Notes: generated by a model from the letters alone, not told the origin. Positions 37,291 to 48,368 are shown, counted from the first letter of the stretch. The stretch: DNA of 64,000 nucleotides from Comamonas sp. 26 (GCF_002754475.1 NZ_PEFL01000001.1:248001-312000); one strand, 5' to 3'. Made by a program: numbers and translations.

Positions 37291-37320
37291 GGAAAGAGGG
37301 AGGAGTGCGGCCGGAAGGCC

Positions 37321-38106
37321 TCACATCATCGAAAAATCGCGCTCAAAGCGCTGTAAATGCTGGCCGCCATCGACCAGCATGGTCGTGCCCGTCATCGAAC
37401 GGTTTTCCAGCGCAAAGCACACGGCAGCCGCAATGTCCTCGGGCGAGGAAGAGCGGCCCAGCGGGCTCATGGAGTGCAGGGCTTCGAACTTTTCCTGGCT
37501 CAGCATATGGCTGGTCAGGGTCAGACCGGGTGCCACGCCTACCACCCGCACCTGGGGCGCAAGCGCCAGTGCCAGAATGGTGTTGGCTGCTTCCAGAGCC
37601 GCCTTGGAGAGCGTGTAGCTCAAGAAGTCGGGGTTCTGGTTCCAGAGCTTCTGGTCCAGCACATTGACCACGGCGCCATGGGCCGCCTCGTCCCCGGCAG
37701 CGATACGCTGCTGGATATGGGCATGCAAGGCCTGAGACAGCAGAATCGGTGCGGCCGTGTTGCTGCGCAGATGTGCTTCGAGCGCCACATAGCTGAAGCT
37801 CTGGGCATCGTCATGCTCGAACAGCGAGGCGTTATTGACCACCGCATCAAGGCGGCCAAAGCGCTCCACCACACGAGGCACCAGCGAGCGCACAGATTCC
37901 TCGTCAAAGAAATCTGCATCAAAAGCCGCGCTTTTGCCCGACAGTTCTGCGCAAGCTGCTACGGTTTGCATAGCGTTTTCGTGTGAATCGCGGTAATGCA
38001 CAGCCACTTGCCAGCCCGCGCGGGCCAAAGCCAGGGCCATGTCGCGACCAAGGCGACGGGCAGAACCGGTCACCAATACTGTGCGTGTTCGGGCGGTTGA
38101 GGACAT
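37321..38106 (-). CDS. Short-chain dehydrogenase, pteridine reductase-like
   Basis: 261 residues. The cofactor motif TGSARRLGRDMALAL replaces the usual TGxxxGIG with the Arg-containing form of pteridine reductases and FolM-type dihydromonapterin reductases. NNASLFEHD and the catalytic pair Y-x3-K in SYTLSKAALEAAN are present. Being 30 bases upstream of folB supports a role in reduced-pterin metabolism; this is inference. The start is only 9 bases from the divergent start of the MidA-like gene. Confidence 0.87.
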   Translation of the reverse strand: MSSTARTRTVLVTGSARRLGRDMALALARAGWQVAVHYRDSHENAMQTVAACAELSGKSAAFDADFFDEESVRSLVPRVVERFGRLDAVVNNASLFEHDDAQSFSYVALEAHLRSNTAAPILLSQALHAHIQQRIAAGDEAAHGAVVNVLDQKLWNQNPDFLSYTLSKAALEAANTILALALAPQVRVVGVAPGLTLTSHMLSQEKFEALHSMSPLGRSSSPEDIAAAVCFALENRSMTGTTMLVDGGQHLQRFERDFSMM

Positions 38107-38115
38107 TCGTGGAAA

Positions 38116-39231
38116 ATGCGTGTTGTGACGACAGAATCCACCAGTTTAACGAGCGCCTTGCAATCTCGCATTGCCAAGGAAATTGCCGCCGTGGGCGGCT
38201 GGCTGCCTTTTGACCGATTCATGGAGCTTGCGCTCTATGCGCCGGGACTGGGCTATTACGCCAATGAGACGGCGAAATTCGGGGCCATGCCAGAGTCGGG
38301 AAGCGACTTTGTGACCGCCCCTGAAATTTCCCCTATTTTTGGCCAGTTAGTGGCGTCCCAATTGCGGGAGGCGCTACAAAAAACGAATACCAACGAGATC
38401 TGGGAGTTCGGTGCCGGCACCGGCGCGCTGGCTTTGCAGATTCTCGATGAAATGGCTTTGCTGGGCACGTTGCCCGAGCGCTACACCATCGTTGATCTCT
38501 CCGGCACGCTGCGCGCACGCCAGAAGCAGGCATTGACCAAATATGAGCATCTGGTGCGCTGGGTTGATGCGCTGCCCGATGCCATGGAAGGCGTGATCAT
38601 TGGCAACGAAGTGCTGGACGCCATGCCCGTTCAGCTGCTGCAACGCACCAAAGGCCAGTGGCATGAGCGCGGCGTGGTCATGAATGGTGATGAATTTGCC
38701 TGGGAAGACCGCCCCACCGAGCTGCGCGCTCCGGTGGATATTGGAGGCCCGCAGGACTATTTGACCGAAATTCATCCGCAGGGCGAGGCCTTTATCCGTA
38801 CGCTGGGTGAGCACCTTACGCGCGGCGCAGCCTTCTTCATTGACTATGGTTTTGGTGAGAGTGAGTACTACCACGAGCAGCGCCACATGGGCACCGTAGT
38901 CTGTCACTACCAGCATCAGGTCGACAGCGACCCGCTGGTGCTGGTCGGGCTCAAGGACATTACGGCCCACGTCAACTTCACCGGCACAGCCGTGGCCGCG
39001 CAAGATGCGGGCTTTGATGTGCTGGGCTACACCAATCAGGCCTATTTCCTCATCAACTGCGGGCTGGCGCCCAAGCTGGACGCCGCCAACCTCAAGGCGC
39101 GCTCCATGGCGTCCAAGCTGGTGATGGAGCATGAGATGGGGGAGCTGTTCAAGGTCATCGCTCTGTGCAAGGGCGTAGAGCCCTGGCGGCCGCTGGGCTT
39201 TGTGCAGGGTGACCGCACGCATCGGCTGTAA
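38116..39231 (+). CDS. MidA/NDUFAF7-type SAM-dependent methyltransferase
   Basis: 371 residues of the PF02636 family. Mitochondrial NDUFAF7 methylates an arginine of complex I subunit NDUFS2; the bacterial substrate is not established. Visible: MELALYAPGLGYYANE, GSDFVTAPEISPIFGQL, the SAM motif WEFGAGTGALALQIL, GNEVLDAMPVQLL, and FIDYGFGESEYYHEQRHMGT (read as FIDYGF and YYHEQRHMGT). The start at 38116 is used; GTG 38122 is possible. It is divergent from the SDR gene with almost no spacer. Confidence 0.92.
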   Translation: MRVVTTESTSLTSALQSRIAKEIAAVGGWLPFDRFMELALYAPGLGYYANETAKFGAMPESGSDFVTAPEISPIFGQLVASQLREALQKTNTNEIWEFGAGTGALALQILDEMALLGTLPERYTIVDLSGTLRARQKQALTKYEHLVRWVDALPDAMEGVIIGNEVLDAMPVQLLQRTKGQWHERGVVMNGDEFAWEDRPTELRAPVDIGGPQDYLTEIHPQGEAFIRTLGEHLTRGAAFFIDYGFGESEYYHEQRHMGTVVCHYQHQVDSDPLVLVGLKDITAHVNFTGTAVAAQDAGFDVLGYTNQAYFLINCGLAPKLDAANLKARSMASKLVMEHEMGELFKVIALCKGVEPWRPLGFVQGDRTHRL

Positions 39232-39311
39232 GGCTTGGTCGCCAGGCCAAGCTGTTGCTGCTGGCATGGCCGAGGCAGCTTGGTAATCTCTTGCGATTGC
39301 CTGAGCTTATT

Positions 39312-39398
39312 GGTTTTGATAGCTTATGGTGCTTGATTTCATTGGGTTTCAATTTGAAAACCCTCTGAAATCAAGCGGTAGCCTGCGCAAGCAGCTCC
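39312..39398. repeat. Dispersed intergenic element, copy E (long form)
   Basis: Contains TTTTGATAGCTTATGGTGCT, then GGGTTTCAA, then AAATCAAGCGGTAGCCTGCG. It lies between two converging genes. Confidence 0.5.
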
Positions 39399-39416
39399 TT
39401 AAAGTCGGAGCGGCGG

Positions 39417-40409
39417 TTATTGGCGTTGCAGTCCTGCGGCGCGGATGATGCCTTCCCAGTGCTTGAATTCGTTCTGGGTAAAGCTCTGGAAGGCTGCGGA
39501 GTCCAGGCTGCGGGGTTCACCTCCCAGTGCGGCGACCTTGGTCTTGAATTCGTTGCTGGCAGCCGCCTTGAGCGCCGCAGCCTCAAGGCGCTTGACGATG
39601 GCCGGCGGCGTTCCCTTGGGGGCCAGCACGCCGTTCCAGGTCGCCGTCACAAAGGAGGGAAAGCCGCTTTCCTTCATGGTGGGCACGTTCGGCAGCAGCG
39701 GCAGGCGCTCGGAGGAGGTGACGGCCAGCGCCTTGAGCTTGCCGCCTTGCACAAAAGGCAGGGCCGGCGTGATGTTCTCGAAGATGAAGTCGATCTGGCC
39801 GCCAAGCAGGTCGGTCAGTGCGGGTGCGCTGCCCTTGTAAGGGGCATGGACCAGATCCAGACGCGCGGCGCTCTTGAGCAATTCGCCGGACAGATGCACG
39901 GTCGATCCCGTTCCGGGCGAGCCGTAGCTCATGCCGGAGCGCTGCTCGCGGGCGCGGGCCACCAGTTCGGCAACCGACTTGACGGGGGTCTTGGCTTCAT
40001 TGACCACCAGCACATTGGGAATCGACGTCACCAGGGCGATGTATTCAAAATCGCTCAGATTTTTCTGGCTCAGATTCTTGTAGAGGCTGAGGTTGATGGC
40101 CTGCGTACCGGCCGTACCGAACAGCAATGTGTAGCCGTCATTGCTGGCCGCCGAAACGCGGGCCGTACCAATCGCACCATTGGCGCCGGCAATGTTTTCC
40201 ACTACCACGGGCTGGCCCAGCGCTTCCGCCATACCTTGCGACAGCAGGCGCGCCACGACATCGGTGTTGCCGCCGGGAGCGAAGGGCACGACGAGCTTGA
40301 TGGGGCGGGCGGGAAAGGCATCGGCAGCGGCGATGGCCGGCATGGCAACAGCGGCACACAGCAGCGCGGCCGAGCGCAGGAATTTCTGGCGCGAGAAATT
40401 TTGGGGCAT
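39417..40409 (-). CDS. Bug/TctC-family periplasmic binding protein
   Basis: 330 residues from ATG 40409 (GGAGAC upstream). Signal peptide: MPQNFSRQKFLRSAALLCAA, cleaved after IAAA or ADA. Core: FPARPIKLVVPFAPGGNTDV, GANGAIGTARVSAASNDGYT, HAPYKGSAPALTDLLGGQID. The third Bug protein in this window, with no transporter partner. The frame extends to 40700 but that part is not coding-like. Two inverted repeats lie 140-190 bases upstream and may be an operator. Confidence 0.92.
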   Translation of the reverse strand: MPQNFSRQKFLRSAALLCAAVAMPAIAAADAFPARPIKLVVPFAPGGNTDVVARLLSQGMAEALGQPVVVENIAGANGAIGTARVSAASNDGYTLLFGTAGTQAINLSLYKNLSQKNLSDFEYIALVTSIPNVLVVNEAKTPVKSVAELVARAREQRSGMSYGSPGTGSTVHLSGELLKSAARLDLVHAPYKGSAPALTDLLGGQIDFIFENITPALPFVQGGKLKALAVTSSERLPLLPNVPTMKESGFPSFVTATWNGVLAPKGTPPAIVKRLEAAALKAAASNEFKTKVAALGGEPRSLDSAAFQSFTQNEFKHWEGIIRAAGLQRQ

Positions 40410-40723
40410 GTCATGTCTCCTTGTTATGAATTGAGCGCTTGCCTTGCAGGCCTTGCGTACAAGCGCCGTTTGTCGCTGGATGCGGCGACCGAAGACAATC
40501 GACAGTGGCCAGGCAAAAAGCTGTGCGCATGATGAGCAGGCGGTGTCTTTGACGTCAAACAATGTTTTGGAAGATGGGCATTCCATTGCGGAATGCCTGG
40601 TCAGCCCGGTATCGGTCGCCGATGTCGGTTCGTCACTGGCTCCAAGAGTCGTTATCGAGCGGCGGCCGGTCTTTTCTCCCGCAAAGACGATGGCACCCAC
40701 GACGGCCGTACACTTGGCGCACC
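40410..40723. other. Gene-free stretch with two inverted repeats
   Basis: No gene is supported here. It contains the 12-bp palindrome TTTGACGTCAAA (40548-40559) and the 8-bp inverted repeat GGCATTCC / GGAATGCC with a 5-base spacer (40577-40597). Both could be operators for the leftward Bug gene. Confidence 0.5.
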
Positions 40724-40924
40724 ATGATTCGCTGGCTGATTATTATTTTCCTGGCCCTGCTGCTGATCAACGGCCTGCACGGCTGGCTGGAGCGCATCGG
40801 CCTGGGCCGGTTGCCGGGCGATTTCCGCTTTCGGCTGTTCGGGCGCGAGCTGTTTCTGCCCCTGGCCAGCACCGTGCTGCTCAGCCTTGTCGCGGCCCTG
40901 ATTGCGCGCTTTGTGAAGCTCTGA
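40724..40924 (+). CDS. DUF2905 small membrane protein
   Basis: 66 residues with two membrane segments separated by a basic loop (RIGLGRLPGDFRFR). The Leu-Gly-Arg-Leu-Pro-Gly-Asp stretch is the DUF2905 hallmark. Function unknown. ATG 40724 is chosen because the family starts with the first hydrophobic helix; the frame is open upstream to 40562. It precedes trxC by 124 bases. Confidence 0.82.
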   Translation: MIRWLIIIFLALLLINGLHGWLERIGLGRLPGDFRFRLFGRELFLPLASTVLLSLVAALIARFVKL

Positions 40925-41048
40925 GTCGCGATTGCTTGTTCTTGCTCGCGCTGGCCGGGCTTGAATCTTGCTGCCGTGGCAGCAACTATCTGGCAGCGAC
41001 CAGGCCGCCTAGCCCTGTCATCCGACACGCTTCTTGAAAGTCCTGCCC

Positions 41049-41483
41049 ATGTCCGAGTCCCTGCACTATGTCTGCCCCCATTGCCACACCACCAACCGCA
41101 TTGCCAGAGAGCAGCTGGGCAACCAGCCCGATTGCGGCAGCTGTCACCAGCCGCTGATCACGGGCCAGCCCGTGGCTCTGGATGACGCCAGCTTTGCCAA
41201 GCATATTGGTCGCAGCCAGCTACCGGTGGTGGTGGACTTCTGGGCTCCCTGGTGCGGCCCCTGCCGCATGATGGCTCCGGCCTTTGCCCAGGCCGCGCAG
41301 CAGCTGGCAGGTCAGGCCCAGTTCACCAAGCTCGATACCGAGGCTTATCCGCAGCCTGCGGCGCCGTTCGGCATTCGCAGCATTCCCACCATGGTGATCT
41401 TCAAGGAAGGCAAGGAACTGGCCAGTGTCTCGGGTGCCATGCCGGCGGGGGAGATCGTGCGCTGGGTTCAGTCGGTCATCTGA
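41049..41483 (+). CDS. trxC: Thioredoxin 2
   Basis: 144 residues. TrxC has an N-terminal zinc finger, seen here as CPHC and CGSC (about 8-32), and a thioredoxin domain with the active site WAPWCGPCRMMAPAF (about 71-85) and cis-Pro loop SIPTMVIFKEG. It reduces protein disulfides in the cytoplasm, especially in oxidative stress. Start at ATG 41049; a TTG at 41034 is possible. It converges with a DUF4124-like gene six bases away. Confidence 0.95.
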   Translation: MSESLHYVCPHCHTTNRIAREQLGNQPDCGSCHQPLITGQPVALDDASFAKHIGRSQLPVVVDFWAPWCGPCRMMAPAFAQAAQQLAGQAQFTKLDTEAYPQPAAPFGIRSIPTMVIFKEGKELASVSGAMPAGEIVRWVQSVI

Positions 41484-41488
41484 TTGGA

Positions 41489-41944
41489 CTAGCAGCGCAG
41501 GTCGCGGAAGGCCTTGCGGGCTTTGTAAAGCTGGCCTTCCGCTTTGTCTTTTTCCTCTGTATTGGCTCCGGCTGCATTCTGGTGCAGTTGCGGCAGGGCG
41601 CTATCCAGCAGAGTGCAGTTGTGCTTTTCCAGAGGGGACAGCTTCTGGCGACGGGTGGCGACCTCCATCTCTTCGGGGGTCTTGCCTGTCAGTGGTTGGA
41701 TGGCTTCGGCAAGCCGCCGGTTGTGCTCGGCTTTGCGGACATCCGCTCCCTTTTTTGACTGACCCGTCATCTTGTCCACGCCCTGTGTGGGCGTGGTGTC
41801 GATGGCCTTGGCTCCCACACATGGCTCATGTGAGTAGCCTGTCTTGCCGTTGATCTCGCAACGATAGACCTGCTGACCAAGGGCCACCAGCGGCACGATC
41901 TGTAGACAGGTCAATAGCAGGCTGCCGGCGTGTTTTTGAGGCAT
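41489..41944 (-). CDS. Small exported protein, DUF4124-like
   Basis: 151 residues. The N-terminus is a signal peptide (MPQKHAGSLLLTCLQIVPLV, cleavage near ALG). YRCEINGKTGYSHEPC follows, resembling the DUF4124 beta-hairpin. The rest is charged and helical with paired Cys residues at EKHNCTLL and the C-terminal RDLRC. Function unknown. It shares layout with the gene at 53988-54551, but the two are not close copies. Confidence 0.65.
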   Translation of the reverse strand: MPQKHAGSLLLTCLQIVPLVALGQQVYRCEINGKTGYSHEPCVGAKAIDTTPTQGVDKMTGQSKKGADVRKAEHNRRLAEAIQPLTGKTPEEMEVATRRQKLSPLEKHNCTLLDSALPQLHQNAAGANTEEKDKAEGQLYKARKAFRDLRC

Positions 41945-41954
41945 GGGACAGGTC

Positions 41955-42329
41955 TTACTGGGGTGCCTGCTGGCGCAATGCCGCCAGCTCTTCGTCGCTG
42001 AACACGCGCGAGCGGGTCAAAAAGGCCTTGCCTTCCGGTCCCTCCAGCGACAGCGTGCCGCCGCCATGGCCGTCGATCACGTCGATGATGAGCTGGGTGT
42101 GCTGCCAGTACTCAAACTGCGAGACGCTCATGTAAAACGGCAGGCCACCAATCTCGCCCAGCTTCACGTCGCCGGGGCCGATGGTCAGCTCACCCTCGAT
42201 ATAGCAATTGGCTGCGCTGTTGTCGCAGCAGCCGCCGGACTGGTGAAAAAACAGATTCGGCCCGTATTTGGCGCGGAGCACATCGATCAATGCAATTGTG
42301 GCCGGGGTGGCAATGACGCGATAGACCAT
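41955..42329 (-). CDS. DUF779 protein
   Basis: 124 residues. The Cys-rich stretch HQSGGCCDNSAANCY and the C-terminal block LIIDVIDGHGGGTLSLEGPE are typical of DUF779, a family usually encoded beside aldehyde dehydrogenases. The Cys cluster suggests metal binding. Here it follows AdhP and an aldehyde dehydrogenase on the same strand, which fits. Its exact role is not established. Confidence 0.88.
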   Translation of the reverse strand: MVYRVIATPATIALIDVLRAKYGPNLFFHQSGGCCDNSAANCYIEGELTIGPGDVKLGEIGGLPFYMSVSQFEYWQHTQLIIDVIDGHGGGTLSLEGPEGKAFLTRSRVFSDEELAALRQQAPQ

Positions 42330-42402
42330 GATGCTCTCCCTATGTGGCTGCGCTACCCGAGCTCACGCTCGGATGGCGCAGCAATGCATATTCGGCGTTG
42401 CT

Positions 42403-43437
42403 TTAAGCGGCGATGTCCAGCACCACGCGGCCTTCAATCTTGCCCTGGTGCATGCGGGCAAAGATATCGTTGATGTTTTCCAGCTTGTCGGTCGAGACCG
42501 TCGCCTTGACCTTGCCTTGGGCGGCAAAGTCCAGTGACTCCTGCAGATCCAGCCGGGTTCCGACGATGGAGCCGCGCACCGTGATGCCCTGAAGCACCAT
42601 GGAGAAGATAGGGAGTGGGAAATCTCCTGGCGGCAAGCCATTGAGGGAAACCGTTCCGCCTCGGCGCACCATGCCCAGCGCCTGCTCAAAGGCCTTGGGT
42701 GACACGGCCGTGACCAGCACGCCATGTGCACCGTCAATCTCTTTTTGCAGATAGGCCGCAGGGTCTGTCGTCATGGCATTGACGGTGACGGTGGCACCCA
42801 ATTGGCGCGCCAGGGCGAGCTTGGAGTCGTCAATGTCTACTGCCGCCACATTGAAGCCCATGGCTTTGGCGTATTGCACGGCCATGTGGCCTAGGCCGCC
42901 GACACCTGAGATCACCACCCAGTCGCCGGGCTTGGCATCGGTGACCTTTAGACCTTTGTACACCGTGACCCCGGCGCAGAGTACGGGAGCGATGTCGACA
43001 AACCCTACATTCGGCGGCAGGTGGCCCACATAGTTGGGGTCGGCCAGCGCGTAATCGGCAAAGCCGCCATTGACCGAGTAGCCGGTATTGGTTTGGGATT
43101 CACACAAGGTCTCCCAGCCGCCGATGCAGTGGCGGCAAAACCCGCAGGCGCTGTGCAGCCAGGGCACGCCCACGCGGTCGCCTTCCTTGACATGCTTGAC
43201 GTTTTTGCCCACAGCGGCGACATAGCCGACGCCCTCGTGGCCAGGAATGAAGGGGGGATGGGGTTTGACAGGCCAGTCGCCTTCCGCAGCATGCAGGTCG
43301 GTGTGGCACACGCCGGAGGCAGCGATCTTGACCAAAATTTGATCGTCCGCCGGGCGTGGTACGGGCATTTCTTCAATGGTGAGGGGCTTCCCGAAGGAGC
43401 GCACCACGGCAGCTTTCATGGTCTGGGGTAAAGACAT
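42403..43437 (-). CDS. adhP: Zinc-dependent alcohol dehydrogenase AdhP
   Basis: 344 residues. It oxidises primary alcohols such as ethanol to aldehydes with NAD+. Catalytic zinc ligands: GVCHTDLH (Cys43, His-Thr-Asp) and PGHEGVG; the structural zinc Cys cluster is CGFCRHCIGGWETLC (about 98-112). The NAD motif is ISGVGGLGHMAVQYAKA. It lies downstream of an aldehyde dehydrogenase on the same strand, so alcohol and aldehyde oxidation are paired. Confidence 0.93.
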   Translation of the reverse strand: MSLPQTMKAAVVRSFGKPLTIEEMPVPRPADDQILVKIAASGVCHTDLHAAEGDWPVKPHPPFIPGHEGVGYVAAVGKNVKHVKEGDRVGVPWLHSACGFCRHCIGGWETLCESQTNTGYSVNGGFADYALADPNYVGHLPPNVGFVDIAPVLCAGVTVYKGLKVTDAKPGDWVVISGVGGLGHMAVQYAKAMGFNVAAVDIDDSKLALARQLGATVTVNAMTTDPAAYLQKEIDGAHGVLVTAVSPKAFEQALGMVRRGGTVSLNGLPPGDFPLPIFSMVLQGITVRGSIVGTRLDLQESLDFAAQGKVKATVSTDKLENINDIFARMHQGKIEGRVVLDIAA

Positions 43438-43680
43438 CAGAGTACCTTCTTGAAGTAGGGAGCACGGCCACAGCCGGTGGGCTGTGCGTGTACCTTGTCA
43501 AAGAACCATGCGGGTGGCATGGATGTTGTACGCAGGCCGGATGGCCCTGTGCAGAAGACCGTCGCGCATCCTGGGAAAGAGCAACGATCTCCATGCACTA
43601 TGAAGCCTCAGGTGTCTCAAGGCATTTGAGGCAGCTCAAATAGGCCTCTTTTTCGCCACGATGTCATGTGGCGGTCATCT

Positions 43681-45201
<1,521 letters not shown>

Positions 45202-45242
45202 GGGTAACCTCCAGAGCAAGAAAGCAGGGGGAATAAAAGGTG

Positions 45243-45278
45243 TGCAGGCCTTACTTCACGGTGGTCGTGAAGCCTGCA
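45243..45278 (-). terminator. Terminator downstream of cca
   Basis: Two-part stem TGCAGG...CTTCACG / CGTGAAG CCTGCA with a 5-base loop and an internal bulge. On the minus strand CACCTTTTATT follows. It lies about 80 bases past the cca stop and upstream of the aldehyde dehydrogenase. Confidence 0.65.
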
Positions 45279-45357
45279 GTCCTACATATTCCGGCCTGAC
45301 TTGGTGCTCGATGGAGGCGGTTTTCCCTCTGCGGGATTTCCCTTGGCGTGCAAAGGC

Positions 45358-46662
45358 TCAGACGGCAGGTGTCGCCGAGTCGGGCAAATGGGTTGCAGTC
45401 ACTTGTGGTTGTTGCAATTGCAGTGCAACTGCCTGTTCGCGTGCCTGGCTTACCGCATCGCCAATGGCTTTTCCTTTGAGTCCGCGCAGGGCGGCGGCCT
45501 GTGCGACGGGGGCGGTCTCTACGGCCAGCGCGGCGTTCAGCGCACTGCCCAGGCGCTGGCGCTGCGGGTAGGGGGCTTCTTCAAAACCCAGGCGGCCACG
45601 GGCGTCGCATTCGCAGGCCAACAGGGTTTCTTCAAAGCGTTCGGGCTTGCGTATGGCGTCGCAGCGCTCCAGCAATCGCAGCATGGCTGCGGCATTCAGC
45701 TCATTGCTGCGGTGAATGTTGCCATGCTCGCGGGCCACGACTTCGGCCAGTTCCTTGCAGTCATTGGGCACGCGCCAGCGGTCGCAGACCTGCAGCAGCA
45801 GGCGGGCGCTGCGCTGCTCGTGGCCGATGTGGCGCGGCAGCACATCGGCGGGTGTCGTGCCTTTGCCAAAGTCATGGCAAAGGCACGCAAAGCGCACGGT
45901 GAGCGGGGCCTGCAGGCGGGCGGACATGTCCAGCACCATCATGGCGTGCACGCCGGTGTCCACCTCGGGGTGGTATTCGGCGCGTTGGGGCACGCCCCAG
46001 AGTTTGTTGAGTTCAGGCAGCAGCCGCTCCAGCGCACCGCAGTCGCGCAAGATGTTGAACATGCGCGAGGGTTGGGTCTCCATCAGGCCGCGGCTGATTT
46101 CTTGCCAGACGCGTTCGGGCACCAGGGCATCCACCTCACCTGCAGCCACCATCTCGCGCATCAGGGTCATGGTTTCGGGCGCTACGGAAAAATCAGTAAA
46201 GCGCGCCGCAAAGCGGGCCAGACGCAGAATGCGCACCGGGTCTTCGCGAAAGGCATCGGTCACATGGCGCAGCACTTGGTCTTTCAGGTCTTGCTGACCG
46301 TTATAGGGGTCTACCAAGTCTTTTAGCTCGTTGGCGCTTTTCCAGTCTGCGGGAGCAGCTATGGAGTTGATAGTAAGGTCGCGCCGCGCCAGGTCTTCCT
46401 CCAGCGTGACATCGGCCGCTGTATGGACCACAAAGCCGCGATAGCCCATGCCGTTCTTGCGCTCGGTGCGGGCCAGCGCATATTCCTCATGGGTCTTGGG
46501 GTGCAGAAACACGGGAAAATCGCGTCCAACGGGCACAAAGCCGCGCGCAGTCATCTGCTCTGGCGTGGCACCCACCACCACCCAGTCGGTGTCGTTGACG
46601 GGCAGGCCCAGCAACTGGTCTCGCACTGCACCGCCTACCTTGTAAACCTTGAATTCGCTCAT
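45358..46662 (-). CDS. cca: Multifunctional CCA protein (tRNA nucleotidyltransferase)
   Basis: 434 residues. It adds or repairs the CCA end of tRNAs; the long form also has an HD phosphohydrolase domain. Class II nucleotidyltransferase head: [13 protein letters not shown] and NDTDWVVVG (catalytic Asp pair), [10 protein letters not shown], and [16 protein letters not shown]. The HD motif CLCHDFGKG is near residue 262. The C-terminal tail of about 25 residues is Gln/Ala-rich and variable. Confidence 0.96.
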   Translation of the reverse strand: MSEFKVYKVGGAVRDQLLGLPVNDTDWVVVGATPEQMTARGFVPVGRDFPVFLHPKTHEEYALARTERKNGMGYRGFVVHTAADVTLEEDLARRDLTINSIAAPADWKSANELKDLVDPYNGQQDLKDQVLRHVTDAFREDPVRILRLARFAARFTDFSVAPETMTLMREMVAAGEVDALVPERVWQEISRGLMETQPSRMFNILRDCGALERLLPELNKLWGVPQRAEYHPEVDTGVHAMMVLDMSARLQAPLTVRFACLCHDFGKGTTPADVLPRHIGHEQRSARLLLQVCDRWRVPNDCKELAEVVAREHGNIHRSNELNAAAMLRLLERCDAIRKPERFEETLLACECDARGRLGFEEAPYPQRQRLGSALNAALAVETAPVAQAAALRGLKGKAIGDAVSQAREQAVALQLQQPQVTATHLPDSATPAV

Positions 46663-46712
46663 GCTGCAATGGTAGTGCTTACTCGGTGCGGTGCTGACTG
46701 GTTTTTTTATGC

Positions 46713-47396
46713 TCAGCGCTGCGTGCGATAAGGCTCTTCAAGCGGTAAAAAATCATTTTCGGCCAGCGCGCCCTGCACCCATTCCTGCGTGGACGGGAGC
46801 AGGCAGATGCGTTGCACATAGGCGGTGACGAGCTGGGAGGTGGGCAGGCCGTAGCTCTTGATGCGCATGCAGGCCGGGGCAAAAAACGCATCGGCAATGC
46901 TGAACTGATCAAACAACATGGGGCCGTGGGCGGCTTGCAGCTGGGGCAGCCAGAGTGCTTCAAGCTTGCGCACATCGGCGCGTAGTTCTGGGTGTCGTTC
47001 CCAGAGCTGAGCGCCGACTTTGTCCAGACCGGCTTCGATATTCATGGGACAGATGTTGCGCAGCGCGCCGAAGCCGCTGTGCATCTCCGCGACCAGACTG
47101 CGCGCGCGGGCGCGGTGGGTGGCGTGCTGGGGCCAGAGGTGCTTTTCAGGAAAGCGCTCGGCCAAGTATTCAGAGATGGCAAGACTGTCCCAGATGGTCA
47201 GGTCGTCATCAACCAGCACCGGCACCTTGCCGACTGGCGAGAGCGATAGCATCTGTTTCTTGAATTGAGAGTCTGCTGAAAAGCTGTCAAAGCGTACTTT
47301 GACCTCCTCAAAGTGGATGCCGCTTTGGCGCATCAACACCCATGGGCGCATGGACCACGCCGAGTAATTCTTGTTGCCTATATAGAGCTTGAGCAT
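46713..47396 (-). CDS. Glutathione S-transferase family protein
   Basis: 227 residues. The N-terminal thioredoxin-like domain begins [20 protein letters not shown], with [20 protein letters not shown] (cis-Pro and the Ser/Asp glutathione contact). The all-helical C-terminal domain is of the zeta/maleylacetoacetate-isomerase-like kind. A detoxification or isomerase role is likely; the substrate is unknown. It lies upstream of cca on the same strand, 50 bases apart. Confidence 0.88.
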   Translation of the reverse strand: MLKLYIGNKNYSAWSMRPWVLMRQSGIHFEEVKVRFDSFSADSQFKKQMLSLSPVGKVPVLVDDDLTIWDSLAISEYLAERFPEKHLWPQHATHRARARSLVAEMHSGFGALRNICPMNIEAGLDKVGAQLWERHPELRADVRKLEALWLPQLQAAHGPMLFDQFSIADAFFAPACMRIKSYGLPTSQLVTAYVQRICLLPSTQEWVQGALAENDFLPLEEPYRTQR

Positions 47397-47512
47397 GACG
47401 GTTCCCCAGTTTCAATGCTTTTCAGCATATTACGCTGGCTGGCGGCGGTCTGCAGTTCCGAGCGCCGCACTTATGCACAGGGCTGTGCGGCAAATGATGT
47501 AATTGCACACCT

Positions 47513-48274
47513 ATGGCAAATACTTCCACTACTTCTGCAAACGTCACCGCCAATGTGGCCGGTGCCGGTCATCACAAGGGCGCGCTGGTGCTGTTCTCTG
47601 GCGGTCAGGACTCGACCACCTGTCTGGCGCAGGCGCTGGCCATGTTCGACCGTGTGGAGACGCTGGGCTTTGATTATGGCCAGCGTCACAGCGTGGAGAT
47701 GGCCGTGCGCGCCGGTGTGCGCGAGCAGCTGGCGCAGCGCTTTCCGGCATGGGCACCGCGTCTGGGTGAAGACCATGTGCTGTCGCTGGATGTGCTCAAG
47801 CAGATTGGCGGCTCATCGCTGACGGACGATGTGGCTTTTGCTATGCAGGCTGATGGCTTGCCCAACACTTTTGTGCCGGGCCGCAATCTGCTGTTTTTGA
47901 CGCTGGCTGGTGCGCTGGCCTATCGACGTGGGCTGACGGTGATCGTCACCGGCGTCTGCGAGACCGATTACTCCGGCTACCCCGACTGCCGCGACGACAC
48001 CATGAAGGCGCAGCAATTGGCGCTGAACCTGGGGCTGGAACGCCGCCTGCGTATTGACACCCCGCTGATGTGGCTGGACAAGGCACAGACCTGGCAGATG
48101 GCGCACGACCTGGGCGGCGATGCGCTGGTGGAGCTGATCCGGGTGGAGACTCACACCTGCTACCAGGGCACGCGTGATGCGTTGCACGAATGGGGCTATG
48201 GCTGCGGCAGCTGCCCGGCCTGCGAACTGCGTGCATCGGGCTGGAAGAATTGGCGCGCCAGTCAGTCGGCTTGA
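47513..48274 (+). CDS. queC: 7-cyano-7-deazaguanine synthase QueC
   Basis: 253 residues. QueC converts 7-carboxy-7-deazaguanine to preQ0 with ATP and ammonia for queuosine in tRNA. PP-loop [16 protein letters not shown] (about 27-42); [20 protein letters not shown]; the zinc Cys set ending CGSCPAC near the C-terminus. The first 20 residues are a variable extension. Other queuosine genes are not in the window. Two hairpin terminators follow. Confidence 0.96.
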   Translation: MANTSTTSANVTANVAGAGHHKGALVLFSGGQDSTTCLAQALAMFDRVETLGFDYGQRHSVEMAVRAGVREQLAQRFPAWAPRLGEDHVLSLDVLKQIGGSSLTDDVAFAMQADGLPNTFVPGRNLLFLTLAGALAYRRGLTVIVTGVCETDYSGYPDCRDDTMKAQQLALNLGLERRLRIDTPLMWLDKAQTWQMAHDLGGDALVELIRVETHTCYQGTRDALHEWGYGCGSCPACELRASGWKNWRASQSA

Positions 48275-48287
48275 ACGGTTGATTACT

Positions 48288-48315
48288 TGAATTTGATAGC
48301 TGCAAGCGCGCAATA
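48288..48315. repeat. Dispersed intergenic element, copy F (short form)
   Basis: GAATTTGATAGCTGCAAGCG directly after the queC stop, running into a hairpin terminator. Confidence 0.45.
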
Positions 48316-48317
48316 AA

Positions 48318-48353
48318 AAAGGACTTCAAGGTGATTTACCTTTGAAGTCCTTT
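48318..48353. terminator. Terminator between queC and the 86-residue gene (1)
   Basis: Stem AAAGGACTTCAAGG / CCTTTGAAGTCCTTT with one bulged base. The T-run is strongest on the minus strand (CCTTTTTTATT), so it mainly serves the leftward gene. Confidence 0.85.
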
Positions 48354-48368
48354 GAATAAAAGCGGTAA

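Noticed and set aside
47397..47512. preQ1 riboswitch upstream of queC
   Set aside because: No recognisable aptamer pattern or pseudoknot was seen in this 116-base gap.
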